DNA of 64,000 nt from Abditibacterium sp. (lineage in GTDB: Bacteria; Armatimonadota; Abditibacteriia; Abditibacteriales; Abditibacteriaceae). The stretch is taken from NCBI GenBank assembly GCA_030448265.1, contig JAUJNG010000001.1:152490-216489 (forward strand). Reading direction: 5' to 3'. Made by a program: the position numbers and the translations under genes. The notes beneath the pieces are model-generated. The model had not been told where the DNA came from. It made no database searches and saw only the letters and a program-made list of their open reading frames with translations. Position 1 is the stretch's first letter; every line of letters starts with the position of its first letter. Shown here in pieces: positions 17,512-26,534 of this stretch.

Positions 17512-18348
17512 TCAGAAATAAATTTTGCGGTAGCGAGCCTCCGCAAGGGCATAAAGGCCATAGGAGACCAAGCCGACGGCAACCGCGCCCAGAAGCCACG
17601 GGCCGTAGGGTTGAGAGGCGAGCGTGTCCAGGGTTTGTGGGAGGCCACGCGTCTCCCTGGCGTTCGAGTGCCTGCCCGCCTGAACCAAGAACCAACCGAT
17701 CATGATCCATACAACGCCTCTGGCCCCGTAGCCAGCGCGACCAGCGCGAGTGATCCAGGTGTCCTCTATGGCACTCATTTCCTCAGTTTTGAGTTTGTCG
17801 CGGAATTTGGCGGTGGCAGCTTTATAGAGGGTAATGAGGCCCATACCAATCACCCCAACCCCGACCAGAGCGACCAACCAAGGCCCCAGTGGCTGTGCGA
17901 GAAGGCGAGCCGTCCAGTCCTGCTGCGACGAGTCTTTGCCTCCACCGCTCCCAGTAACTATTTCGAACGCGGTCAGGGCCAAACCCCCGTAAGCCAGGCC
18001 GCTGAGAGCCGAGCCAATGCGCTGGATAATTCCCTTGGCGTCGGAACCTTTATTTTCGGGATCGAAACCGGCTTCAACGAAACGCCACAGCGCATAGCCC
18101 ACAAGCCCGATTGCAACCAGACTCAGCAAAATACGGCCAAAGGGTTGTCCGGCAATGGTGTGGAGGGCACCCTGAGAGTTGGTGGTCCGGCCACCAGCGC
18201 TAAAGGCCGACTGGAAAGCCAAAACCCCAATCACGATATAGACGATGCCTCTAGCCGCGTAGCCAGCGCGGGCGAGGCGTTCGACCCAGGGCCGAGCTTG
18301 GCGTTTGGCTTGGTGGCCTGCACTTTGTATTTTCTGGGGTGAAGTCAT
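17512..18348 (-). CDS. DUF1206 integral membrane protein, copy 1
   Basis: A 278-aa protein with three DUF1206 repeats, each made of two transmembrane helices starting with an aromatic/glycine G-Y-x-A-R-G motif: RAGYAARGIVYIVIGVLAF (about 28), a middle repeat with SGLAYGGLALTAF (about 115) and RAGYGARGVVWIMIGWFL (about 210). I chose ATG 18348 because the paralogue at 42795-43631 starts at the same residue, MTSPQKIQ, and both genes diverge upstream of it. GAGAG precedes the start. The two copies have identical length. Function of DUF1206 is unknown; an inner-membrane location is expected. Confidence 0.9.
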   Translation of the reverse strand: MTSPQKIQSAGHQAKRQARPWVERLARAGYAARGIVYIVIGVLAFQSAFSAGGRTTNSQGALHTIAGQPFGRILLSLVAIGLVGYALWRFVEAGFDPENKGSDAKGIIQRIGSALSGLAYGGLALTAFEIVTGSGGGKDSSQQDWTARLLAQPLGPWLVALVGVGVIGMGLITLYKAATAKFRDKLKTEEMSAIEDTWITRAGRAGYGARGVVWIMIGWFLVQAGRHSNARETRGLPQTLDTLASQPYGPWLLGAVAVGLVSYGLYALAEARYRKIYF

Positions 18349-18478
18349 GGAAATGCTCTCTACCGGCCGCACAGGAGCCAGCGAAAGTTTGAGACGGTAG
18401 GTGAGCATCGCCGGAGGCGGTTTACGTGCCAGCTTGAACGATCCAGCCGACACGCAAACCGCCATTTGAAGCCGTTCC

Positions 18479-19774
18479 CTATGAGGTTCCCTCGTTTGGC
18501 CGCGCGCCCCGATGCACGACATCGCTTCCAAAACGCGCTTCGAGGAGGGCCAGCGCCTCACGTAAGCGTTGCTGCCTTTCTTCGCGCGCGTGAAGCTCGG
18601 CCTCGGTTTGTGGCTTCACTTGCGGCGTGTGAATCTCGGAGGTTGCGGCCTCCCGTGGGGTATTGTCATCGAAAAGTCCGAGCTGGCGCACCGTGCTCAG
18701 ACCGCTCACACCAACACCCAGCAAACGCACCGGCTCTGCTCCAACCCAAAGCCGTGTCAGCAGAGCCGTGGCCGCTTCCTCAATAACGGGAGCGGCGTCG
18801 GTGGAAGAGAGAAGAGTGGTCTGGCGGGTGGAGAAGCTAAAGTCGCTCCAGCGCAGCTTGAGCTTGACCGTTGTGGCCTGCAGCTTCTGCTCTTGGAGTT
18901 CCTTCGCGACGCTCTGGGCTTGCTCTTGTAATGCCTCGTGCAAGCCTTCCCACTCCTCCACGTCCTGCACGAAGGTGGTTTCGCTGGAGATGGACTTGGA
19001 CTCGCGCTCGGTGACGATCTCGCGCTTGTCGATGCCACGGGCGTGTTGGGAAAGGTCGGCGCCGTGGCGCCCGAAGCGCCGCATCAGGTCGCGTTCAGGC
19101 CACTTCGACAGGGCGCCGATGGTTTCGATGCCCAGGTCTTTGAGGCGCGCTTCGAGTTTCGGTCCCACGCCCCACAGCGCCGATACCGGAAGAGGCGCCA
19201 GAAACTCGGCCTCTTGCCCTGGCTCCACCATACAGAGGGCTTGAGGAGAATGGCCGGTTGTGACGGTGGCTTTACCACAGTCGGTGGCGATCTTGGCGAC
19301 CATCTTGTTGGAGGCGACACCCAGGGAGCAGGAAAGCCCCAGCTCCTCGAAGACCCGACGCTGTATCTCCAGCGCCAGGGAGCCGCCGGCGAAAGTGGGA
19401 TTGGTGGCAACAAGCTGGGTGACATCGAGAAACGCTTCGTCAATGGAGAGCTGCTCAAGCTGTGGTGTGAAGCTGCGCAGCAGTTCCATGACCTGAGCCG
19501 AAACAGCGCGGTAATGCGAGTGCCTTGGGGAGACCACGATCAGGTGCGGGCACAGGCGCTGCGCGAGGCTCATCGCCATCGCCGACCTCACGCCACAGCG
19601 GCGGGCAGGGTAGGAGCACGAAGCCACGACACCACGATCCTGCGCCTTCGCGCCCACGGCAAAGGCCCGCCCTCGCAGCGTGCGGTCTCGCTGCTCTTCG
19701 ACCGCGCAGTAGAACGCGTCGAGGTCGACGTGCAAAATGGTGCGCGCCGCGCCGGAGGCAGAAGAGGACGCCAT
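18479..19774 (-). CDS. dinB: DNA polymerase IV (Y-family)
   Basis: A 431-aa translesion polymerase. The catalytic palm has ILHVDLDAFYCAVEEQ (metal Asp residues, about 12-22) and LSIDEAFLDV (Asp-Glu near 110). The fingers motif CSYPARRCGVRSAMAM and the helix-hairpin-helix VSALWGVGPKLEARLKDLGI (about 190) are clear. The little-finger domain runs to about 370 and includes SKSISSETTF. A polar C-terminal extension carries QLGLFD, which fits the beta-clamp binding peptide QL-LF consensus. ATG 19774 fits the family start; an in-frame TTG lies 21 bases upstream. It lies in a - strand run with DUF72 and DUF1206, inside the segment bounded by R1 repeats. Confidence 0.95.
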   Translation of the reverse strand: MASSSASGAARTILHVDLDAFYCAVEEQRDRTLRGRAFAVGAKAQDRGVVASCSYPARRCGVRSAMAMSLAQRLCPHLIVVSPRHSHYRAVSAQVMELLRSFTPQLEQLSIDEAFLDVTQLVATNPTFAGGSLALEIQRRVFEELGLSCSLGVASNKMVAKIATDCGKATVTTGHSPQALCMVEPGQEAEFLAPLPVSALWGVGPKLEARLKDLGIETIGALSKWPERDLMRRFGRHGADLSQHARGIDKREIVTERESKSISSETTFVQDVEEWEGLHEALQEQAQSVAKELQEQKLQATTVKLKLRWSDFSFSTRQTTLLSSTDAAPVIEEAATALLTRLWVGAEPVRLLGVGVSGLSTVRQLGLFDDNTPREAATSEIHTPQVKPQTEAELHAREERQQRLREALALLEARFGSDVVHRGARPNEGTS

Positions 19775-19896
19775 ACCTTTGAGATTACAGCGCAAAGGAG
19801 GAAAAGGGTTTGATCGACTATGCCTGCGCTTGTTTAGATGGCGTCTCGGCTTTAACCGTTGTGCGGAGGCGTTCCACCAAGACTGTGCAAGTGATC

Positions 19897-20658
19897 TTAC
19901 TTGGAGCTGGACCCAGCAAGTTCCGACAGGCGCACAGCATCTTTCACCGCGAAACCTCCAAAGTCATTGTTAAAAAAGCAGTAGACGTCTCCAATTCGCA
20001 AGCTCTCCTGGACGATCTTTGCCCACTCGGCCAGCTGCTCATCGGAATACCCCGAGGAGTAGAGGCCTTCGGGTCCGTGGAAGCGGAAGTAGCTGAAATC
20101 GGCCGTCTGCCGCACAGCGCTGTAAAACCGGCTTGAGTCCGCGCTTACCCACGCGACGTTGTGTTGCCTCAATACGTCCAAGGCCTGCTGGTCGTCCCAG
20201 GATTTGTGCCGGAATTCGAAGGCATGGCGGCATGTGGTGGGTAGCATTCCCAGGAAGTCGTCTAGCCGCTCCAGTGTTTCCTGTTCTAACTTAAAGGAAG
20301 GCGGCATCTGCCAGATGACGCATCCCAGCTTATCTTCCAAACCTTGTGCCCCGTCGAAGAATACGGCTAACTCCTCGGTCGGATCCTTGAGGCGGCGGTC
20401 GCGGGTGACGGACTTCGGGCCTTTAATGACGAATTGGAAATCTTTCGGGGTAAGCGCCGCCCAGCGTTCGAACACGTGCTTGCCGAAGGTCCGGTAGAAG
20501 GTAGCGTTTATTTCCAAAGTTCCGTAGCGCTCAGCGTAATACGGCAACCATTTCGTCTGCGCCAAACCCTCGGGATAGAAAATCCCTTTCCAATGCTTGT
20601 AGCTGTAACCTGAGGTGCCAGCGTATAGCCTTCCGTTATCTGGAGTTTGTGCCGCCAT
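19897..20658 (-). CDS. DUF72 family protein
   Basis: A 253-aa TIM-barrel-like DUF72 (YecE-type) protein. It has the family landmarks: RLYAGTSGYSYKHWKGIFYP near the N-terminus, ERYGTLEINATFYR, the VIKGPKSVTRDRRL strand, GCVIWQMPPSFK, AFEFRHKSWDD and YFRFHGPEGLYSSGYS near the C-terminus. The product is cytosolic with no established reaction. ATG 20658 fits the family start; an in-frame GTG at 20724 would add 22 residues. It lies between dinB and the 125-aa protein on the same strand. Confidence 0.9.
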   Translation of the reverse strand: MAAQTPDNGRLYAGTSGYSYKHWKGIFYPEGLAQTKWLPYYAERYGTLEINATFYRTFGKHVFERWAALTPKDFQFVIKGPKSVTRDRRLKDPTEELAVFFDGAQGLEDKLGCVIWQMPPSFKLEQETLERLDDFLGMLPTTCRHAFEFRHKSWDDQQALDVLRQHNVAWVSADSSRFYSAVRQTADFSYFRFHGPEGLYSSGYSDEQLAEWAKIVQESLRIGDVYCFFNNDFGGFAVKDAVRLSELAGSSSK

Positions 20659-20823
20659 AGCGAGTATTTGTGTGAAGGGTTCGACGAGCGAAGGAACGTC
20701 GTTGCGCGGGTTGCTTACGTCCACTAAGTGGTTTCGCCCAGATAAGCAGCTTTGGTTTTGGACTGTGGCAAATTCTTGGCGGCGCCCGCATGGCTACGCT
20801 ACGGAACTGGCGGGTTGACCCGT

Positions 20824-21201
20824 TTACTCGGGTGGATCTTTGGGTAGAATCGAGGTGCGGGCTACTGACTCGATGGCATCTATGGCTTTTTGGCGTCTCG
20901 CCACAATCTGTTCCAGATCGGCCAAGTCGCCCATGGCTCCGGAAACAATGTTTCCAAGTGGAGTGCCCGCTTTCTTGCGTAGCTCGTCGACCTCTTTCGC
21001 AAATTTCGCTTCGACTGAGGCACGCCACGACGAGATTAAGGATTCTTTGATCTGCGCGGCGTCGGCTCTGCCTGCCAACTGAAGGTTCAGTGCGGTGATG
21101 CTGCAGTTGAGAGCGAAGTTGGAGAGGAGGTCTTTATGAATCTGGTCCTGAGAAGATTCACCGGTAATCAAGCGGGCAAGGTAGTGTGGCTCTGTAGACA
21201 T
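20824..21201 (-). CDS. 125-aa helical protein of unknown function, copy 1
   Basis: No family recognised. The start at 21201 is supported by GGAG four bases upstream and by the same layout in the paralogue at 42047-42424. The protein looks soluble and mostly helical, with a long charged segment EAKFAKEVDELRKKAG and a second helix VARRQKAIDAIESVAR. The two copies differ at about ten positions of 125, mostly after residue 80. In both loci an R1 repeat lies directly upstream of the gene and a DUF1206 gene lies nearby on the same strand. Codon use is unremarkable. Confidence 0.75.
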   Translation of the reverse strand: MSTEPHYLARLITGESSQDQIHKDLLSNFALNCSITALNLQLAGRADAAQIKESLISSWRASVEAKFAKEVDELRKKAGTPLGNIVSGAMGDLADLEQIVARRQKAIDAIESVARTSILPKDPPE

Positions 21202-21520
21202 GTTTCTCCAGTAGCGAGTGAAGTTGGGGAGTAAAGTCCGCGCCTTGTCAGGTCGGCCCCTTGTCCAAACTAATGCGTCAGTTACAGTTGGTGAACAACT
21301 TGAACCTATGAATGCAATTTGGCTTCCGAAACCCGCCCAAGGGCAACTCAACACAAGCGCAAAATGTATTCTCACGCGTTTTGAGAGAGGTGTTCGCCTA
21401 TATGAGCGACCGCAAAGGGCACATCTGCCCCATATCCCAACGTCATTTCAGCATCCCTGGATATTCGGCACAGAACCAATGTCCTCAATTTGGTGACGTG
21501 AAACGGGGTGAACAATGTCG
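21202..21520 (+). repeat. R1 intergenic repeat, copy 2 (full)
   Basis: It aligns over about 310 bp with 42425-42740: shared blocks include TGTCAGGTCGG, GAATGCAATTT-GCTTCCGAAAC, GCAAAATGTATTCTCACGCG, TATGAGCGACC, GATATT and CAATTTGGTGAC. Short open frames cross both copies but lack starts with ribosome sites, so I treat them as noncoding. It contains the promoter region of the 125-aa gene. Confidence 0.8.
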
Positions 21521-21574
21521 AAAAACGCGGGAAAGATATTGAATATCCTCGCCCGACGGGGTAGTGGAATACAA

Positions 21575-21608
21575 AAAGGGACATGAGGTGAAAGCCCCAT
21601 GTCCCTTT
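21575..21608 (-). terminator. intrinsic terminator after the SEC-C pseudogene
   Basis: AAAGGGACATG and CATGTCCCTTT form a perfect 11-bp stem. Read on the minus strand the right arm is followed by TTTTTG, as expected of a terminator for the minus-strand gene upstream. Confidence 0.75.
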
Positions 21609-21671
21609 CTCACGGTTTTTGGGCCGCTTGGCGAGCTTCGCCCTTCACCTGCACTGGGAGCGGCGAACTAC

Positions 21672-21943
21672 CTAAAAGTAGTGAGCGCGCAGGGCGCCGT
21701 CGTAGCGGCCACTCCTGAGGCAGCAGTTCTTGAAACCGGTGGCCGGAGTTGCCGGGGCACAGGTCGTTGCGACCCAGCTTCTCGCTTAGCTCTTTGTTGC
21801 CGTGCACAACACGCTCGCCACGTTTGACGCACGTTTCCGATGGGAAGCCGCGGCGCCTCTTGCTGGTGCGCTCAAAAGATAGGGAGTTCCTCGAGCCTGT
21901 CCTGTGCGCCGTTGTATAGTGAGTCGATGTTGAGTGTTTCCAT
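21672..21943 (-). pseudogene. broken small SEC-C (zinc-binding) protein gene
   Basis: GGAGG stands six bases before ATG 21943 and the frame reads [20 protein letters not shown] before a stop at 21872. A second frame continues with [20 protein letters not shown] and ends in [14 protein letters not shown], which resembles the SEC-C motif (GRNDLCPCGSG-x-F). A third frame then supplies the missing KNCC and ends in [12 protein letters not shown] at 21672. Two frameshifts are needed to join them, and the second Cys of CPCGSG is also altered. A terminator follows at 21575. I read this as a recently inactivated SEC-C gene; sequencing errors are the alternative. Confidence 0.65.
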
Positions 21944-22067
21944 GATCTGACCTCCATGTCCGATGTGGACAGGGGCATTATTCCACGGCGGAGAAGGGCC
22001 TGGCAATAACGGCAAGTTTGAGCGCCGCTAAAAGAGGAGCTACTCAGGCGGAGCGACAAAAGCGTAA

Positions 22068-22130
22068 TGTGCCGCCGAGGTGGTTTCCCGCTTTCCGGGT
22101 TGGGGTGGCGCCGGAAGCTCGCGTTTTCCT
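22068..22130 (+). repeat. R2 intergenic repeat, short copy
   Basis: The block TGCCGCCGAGGTGGTTTCCC followed by TTTCC-GG-TGGGGTGGCGCC and GGAAGC-CGCGTTTT recurs at 43803-43860, more weakly at 36160-36215, and as a fragment at 39828-39856. It lies 50 bp before the TPR gene. Confidence 0.7.
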
Positions 22131-22175
22131 CTCTAACTAACTGGCTCTGTTGGTGCGACACTACTTGTTACGATC

Positions 22176-23126
22176 ATGAATATCCCTAACTCACCGGAAG
22201 AAGATCCAAATCCCGAAGATCAAGGTGCTCTTTTTGAGGCTTATGAAGAGGCAGTCAATCAGGGCGATGTCGCAGGGACAGAAGCGGCAGCCCTCAAGGT
22301 CTGGGAGCATATTGGGGAAGCCCAACAAGATGCCGAGCCGAGTCCCTGGTTGAAGGCCATTAGAGAAGCTCATGACTGTGAAGTCGTGTTCGATTGGCAA
22401 GGCGCGATAGAAGCGTACAAGCGCGCGATTATAGGTTCGGCAGATCAGCCGATGCTCCAGTCCAAAGCGCACAGCCAGCTGGCGGCTCTTTATGGACTTT
22501 TAGACCAAACGGCCGAAGCCTCCCAGGCGGCGCGGGCGGCAACAGAGGCAGCCCGCCAATCTGACATGTCAATGTTGATCTCGTTCGCTTTGCAAGCCGA
22601 AGCCGAACTTCTCCTGGCGGCGAAAAACTTCCCGGTGGCTGAGCAAAAGATAGAGGAAGCCTTCTCGGTCCTCGAGGCTGGGGCGATGCATGACCTGGAG
22701 CGTGCTTACGCCCTGACCCTGCGCGGGCGCTACCTCGGTTTAGTAGGCGAGCCGGAGTCTGCGGATGCAGCCTTGGATGCGGCGTGGAAACTTCTGGAGC
22801 CGTGGTCAGAGATGTTCTATTTCGCCGGCTGGCAGAGTGGTTTGGCGCGGTGGTGGACAACCACGGCCCGACTGCGCGCATCTCGAGGCGACCAGGCGGG
22901 TGCAGTAGCGGCGTGGAAAGAAGCCATAGAGCGGCGGCGCGTGGTGTCCCATCTTCCTCAACTGGAAGGGCCTTACAAACACAACGCGCTGGCCGTGGCG
23001 TTGTGGGAGTTTGGCCAGTTCCAGAAGACCATCGCCGAACCTTTGGCTTCAGAGTCTTTGGAGGAGAGCCGCTCCATCCGGCAGACCATCGGATTGCCGC
23101 CGCTGGTCGAACGCGGCACAGGCTGA
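22176..23126 (+). CDS. tetratricopeptide-repeat protein
   Basis: A 316-aa soluble protein built of helical TPR-like repeats. Clear repeat helices include LFEAYEEAVNQGDVAGTEAA (about 19), FDWQGAIEAYKRAIIGSAD (about 75), AKNFPVAEQKIEEAFSVLEA (about 150), LVGEPESADAALDAAWKLL and RGDQAGAVAAWKEAIERRR. There is no signal peptide. The last 150 bases overlap, on the opposite strand, the decayed 3' end of a DUF4380-like gene. Partner proteins cannot be inferred. An ATG with a weak ribosome site starts the frame right after an acidic N-terminus. Confidence 0.8.
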   Translation: MNIPNSPEEDPNPEDQGALFEAYEEAVNQGDVAGTEAAALKVWEHIGEAQQDAEPSPWLKAIREAHDCEVVFDWQGAIEAYKRAIIGSADQPMLQSKAHSQLAALYGLLDQTAEASQAARAATEAARQSDMSMLISFALQAEAELLLAAKNFPVAEQKIEEAFSVLEAGAMHDLERAYALTLRGRYLGLVGEPESADAALDAAWKLLEPWSEMFYFAGWQSGLARWWTTTARLRASRGDQAGAVAAWKEAIERRRVVSHLPQLEGPYKHNALAVALWEFGQFQKTIAEPLASESLEESRSIRQTIGLPPLVERGTG

Positions 23127-24140
23127 GCGACGTGCATTGTGCGCGCAGTGCCTTTTGCTGTCTGCGTATTTTCCAACGCGTTCACATCCCCCGAAGGCAG
23201 CGAATGCAGGCTCCAGCGCACCGTGGGCGTCCAACGCGAGCCTTTGGCGAAGCGGCGCAGGGGCGAGAGCAGCTCCAGTTCGACATACTGGCCCACTCCA
23301 GCGTCAGAATGGTTATAAAACTCCACTGGAAAGCCCGCGCCCGCTGCGCCTTCGGGATATTCGCCCCTGGGAAGGGCTGACGCGATGCGCCATGCCTGCC
23401 CGTTTTTCACCGCGATGATGGCCGAAACCGCTGAATCGGCGCCGAGTTTATAAGCCGCGCCCGAGGCAGGCGTGATTTGAAGCAGCGAAGGAGACACGAC
23501 CTCGATTTTCATTTGCGGATTGGGCTTGCCGAAGAGGTGAAAGCCGGTTTTTTAAGGAGTTTTGGGGTTGAGCGGCACGAAAACGGCGTCGGGCGTCGCG
23601 GCCTGCGCCACATTCCAAATCGAAAGCTGGCGCGGCTCGCCCTCGATTTTGCATTGTCTGGCGAATCACGAACTCGCCGTTCTCAAACCAGAACTCGCGC
23701 GCAATGCGAACACCGAAGCCGCGCCACACAGGGCCGAGGGTGTTCAAATGGCCTTCGGGCGTGGTTTGCGCCTCGAAGGCGGGACCGTCCCACGACGGGT
23801 CTGGCGGCCAGATAGAGTTGGCGAAAGTCGCCCACACCCCATGCGGGCCAACGAAGGTTTTATCGCCGCCCCCGTTTTGATAGCCTTCGCCGCCTAGTTT
23901 TTCCGGTGGTGCGTTCCACAGCCAATTTTGCCCGCCAACTGGCCCAAAACGCATTACGCGGCCTGAAAGTGACGGAACCACCATGGCTTCAGTTGTCCCC
24001 TCACTCAGACGGAAGGCGTCCAGGCCGTTGTAAGTCGTTCTTTGCGGTGCAGCCAACGAATCGGCCTTTGTTGGTGTGTTGTTGCCTTCCCAGAGTCCAG
24101 CCAGGGCAAGGAAAAGAAAAAGGGACTTCGAAACCGTCAT
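22973..24140 (-). pseudogene. DUF4380-like secreted protein, frameshifted and interrupted
   Basis: The 5' part (24140 down to about 23650) codes a signal peptide (MTVSKSLFLFLALAGLW) and a DUF4380-like beta-sandwich start: TEAMVVPSLSGRVMRFGP, NWLWNAPP and EFWFENGEFVIRQTM. At an A-run (23647-23650) the frame shifts; removing one base restores QIEGEPRQLSIWNVAQA, as the family expects. An in-frame TAA at 23552-23554 follows, and the same frame then continues KTGFHLFGKPNPQMKIEV to VELELLSPLRRFAKGSRW. The final stretch runs into the end of the convergent TPR gene, so the native stop appears lost. It is the last member of the carbohydrate run starting at 34212. Confidence 0.75.
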
Positions 24141-24149
24141 AATTGAACT

Positions 24150-26534
24150 TTAGCGGATAAGCTCGACGACCCACACGGGTTTGTCGGCGGGAATAACGAG
24201 ACTTTTTCCAACGACGCCGCGCCCGATTTCACGCCCGTTCCAATCCACGAAGCGGTAATTCATGCCTTGAAGCGCCTGCGACTCAATTGTCGCCCCAACC
24301 CGCGCGGTGAGAACCGGCAAGCCGCCCTGCTCGCCCGTCACTTTCACTCCCACTTCGTTCAGTTTGAAACCCGAATTAAAGCTGGTGGACACTAAACTCA
24401 GCGAAGCCATTCTGGTCTGCTTGAGCGGCTTGCCGTCGTGGGTCTGCAATGAAAAGGCGATGTATTTTTCGTCGTTTCGAACTGCGTCGAAAATACCTGG
24501 AGGATTGAGGATACGTATGTCGCGCAAGGTGACGCCGTCACGAAAACGCACCTCGTCGCCGTAGCGCGCCAGCAGGCCCGTCCACGCTTTTACGGCGGGC
24601 GCATCGAAACTTAGAAAACCCATTTTCCAATCGAATTCGATTTCCCGCGTCGGGCGATACGGATTGTGTTGGTTGCGCGCGTCGAAAGAAACCACGGGGC
24701 CAATGACTTTGTCATCCTGACGTGTCGGGTCTATGCGTAGGCGGACGCCGTGCTGATACGTTGTTTGCATCATGTCCAGGCCACGGCGTCCATATGAGCC
24801 GGCGTACACCATGCTGTCGGGGTCGTACAGGCTTTTACGGCCATAAACAAATTGCGTTGGGCGTGGCGCTTTGCGCAACAAGTTCTCGCGAAAAATGACG
24901 GCAGCCGCACGCATTGTTGCGTTCTGAACTTCGTCAAATGTGTAATGGTAGCCCTGCGGATGGCTGCCGGTCGTGACGTCCAGAGGCTTGTCAAACGCCC
25001 GTGGGTTAGTGGCCACGTCATCGCCGGACGCGTAGTAGTGCCAGCAGATCCAGTCCCAGTCCTGAATGGACGCGATGGCCGCAATGCGCAGCGGGAAATC
25101 AGCGCGATATTTGGCGGGTTGCTGAATCTGCGTCTCGTAAACCAGGTACGGCTTGCCTTCGATGCGGTTGTGTTCGAGCCACGGCACGCCCTGCGCGATG
25201 CCAGGCGGCTTGAGCAGCCAGTTCATCCACGGCCCGGCGTTGGCCGAAATGCGCTCAGCATCCAGTTGTTTCAGGTTCTTTTGATGATCGCTCTGGCCCG
25301 GCGCAAACTCCGGCTGCTGAAACTGCGGCCCCCAACCGTTGACGTAGGCGTCGTGCGCCACGGCGTCAGCGTTCTGATGCAAAAACTGCGACTGGATTTC
25401 GTAGCCGATTCCGGTATCAAAGATCATTGGCGAAAGAGAAAGCGACCGTCCAAGCGGCTTGAGCGCGGCCGCTTCGCGCTTTTTGTGCGCGAGCTGCAAG
25501 CCCATCAGGAACTCGAGCACATCGGAAGCGCGCTGCGGCGCGAAGTCGGCGCGCGAAAGAGATTGCGGCACGCCCACCAGCGCGGCGCGTGCGGCTTCGT
25601 TGGAATCGTTGATAGATGCCGCCGACGAAGTGTCGCCGGCCATCGGCGCAAACAGAACCGAGCGGTTTAGCAGGCTTTCGCCCGGCAGCAAGCCTTTCCA
25701 CGCCGCTCTTAAAGCAGTTTCGTCACGATACTTGTCGCGCAGAAAGCCGTTCCATCTGGCGACGAGGGTTTGCCGGAAATATGCGGGTAATTTCTGCCAT
25801 TGGCCGCCTACCATACGGCGCATCCACCATTCTTCGTTGCTCAGCTCCCACACGCCGAAAGCAGGATCGTCGGCCCAGCGCAGGCCGTTGTGCTTGTTAC
25901 GATGCGAACCGATGGCTTTCATGCGCGAAATGGCAAGCGTCTCCAAACGCTCGTCCCAGATGCGCGCCAGATTGTTGCGCAAATCGAAAGTCTTGTTAGT
26001 GTTTGCCGCTGCTGCTTCGGCAACGGCGCCCTTCCACGCTGCTTCGGTTGTAGATTCGGCCACAATCGCGGCGTCTTCGGGCAACGCGCCACCAACATTG
26101 TTGAGACCGGCCATCCAAATTTTGAAGCCGCGATTCCCCGCCTGCGCCACGAAATAGTCCACCACGTCGCTGCTGGAGCCATCGCCGACGGTGTAATTCG
26201 CATCGCTTGCGGTGCGCCACAGACGAAACGAATTGAATCCCAGCGAGTGGAAGCGGTCGAGCAACGCGTCCGTTCCGCGTCGCGAGTTTTGAATCTTTGC
26301 GGCGCGTTGTTCGGGCGTATCACCTGGCGCAAATTCGGGCGAAATATACAGCTTGCCGATTGCGGCCCAATAACGCTGGCGTTGACCGCGCACATGAAGC
26401 TGGCCGTTTTGCACCGTGACGTATTCGCTGGCGGGCGGAAGTTGTTGCGTCGAAGGTTGCAATGTTTGCGCGTGCGCGCCGAGCGGCAGCGCGGTTGCGG
26501 CGATGAGAGCCACATAAAGAATTAGAAATTTCAT
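24150..26534 (-). CDS. secreted clan GH-A glycoside hydrolase (GH5-like)
   Basis: A 794-aa exported protein: signal peptide MKFLILYVALIAATALPLG with cleavage near AHA-Q. A (beta/alpha)8 barrel spans about residues 60-530. The acid/base Glu is in FGVWELSNEEWW (about 230), the N-E pair typical of clan GH-A. The likely nucleophile Glu is in KPYLVYETQIQQP (about 465). A C-terminal beta-sandwich follows. The substrate is unknown; neighbours suggest plant or algal polysaccharide. Its start overlaps the stop of the lyase gene by four bases (ATGA), so both are in one operon. Confidence 0.8.
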   Translation of the reverse strand: MKFLILYVALIAATALPLGAHAQTLQPSTQQLPPASEYVTVQNGQLHVRGQRQRYWAAIGKLYISPEFAPGDTPEQRAAKIQNSRRGTDALLDRFHSLGFNSFRLWRTASDANYTVGDGSSSDVVDYFVAQAGNRGFKIWMAGLNNVGGALPEDAAIVAESTTEAAWKGAVAEAAAANTNKTFDLRNNLARIWDERLETLAISRMKAIGSHRNKHNGLRWADDPAFGVWELSNEEWWMRRMVGGQWQKLPAYFRQTLVARWNGFLRDKYRDETALRAAWKGLLPGESLLNRSVLFAPMAGDTSSAASINDSNEAARAALVGVPQSLSRADFAPQRASDVLEFLMGLQLAHKKREAAALKPLGRSLSLSPMIFDTGIGYEIQSQFLHQNADAVAHDAYVNGWGPQFQQPEFAPGQSDHQKNLKQLDAERISANAGPWMNWLLKPPGIAQGVPWLEHNRIEGKPYLVYETQIQQPAKYRADFPLRIAAIASIQDWDWICWHYYASGDDVATNPRAFDKPLDVTTGSHPQGYHYTFDEVQNATMRAAAVIFRENLLRKAPRPTQFVYGRKSLYDPDSMVYAGSYGRRGLDMMQTTYQHGVRLRIDPTRQDDKVIGPVVSFDARNQHNPYRPTREIEFDWKMGFLSFDAPAVKAWTGLLARYGDEVRFRDGVTLRDIRILNPPGIFDAVRNDEKYIAFSLQTHDGKPLKQTRMASLSLVSTSFNSGFKLNEVGVKVTGEQGGLPVLTARVGATIESQALQGMNYRFVDWNGREIGRGVVGKSLVIPADKPVWVVELIR

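Noticed and set aside
21312-21542. Small protein genes MQFGFRN... and MQFSFRN... (42535-42720) within R1
   Set aside because: Their similarity follows from the DNA repeat. There is no ribosome site, the ends differ in frame, and copy 1 at 17331 does not keep the frame.
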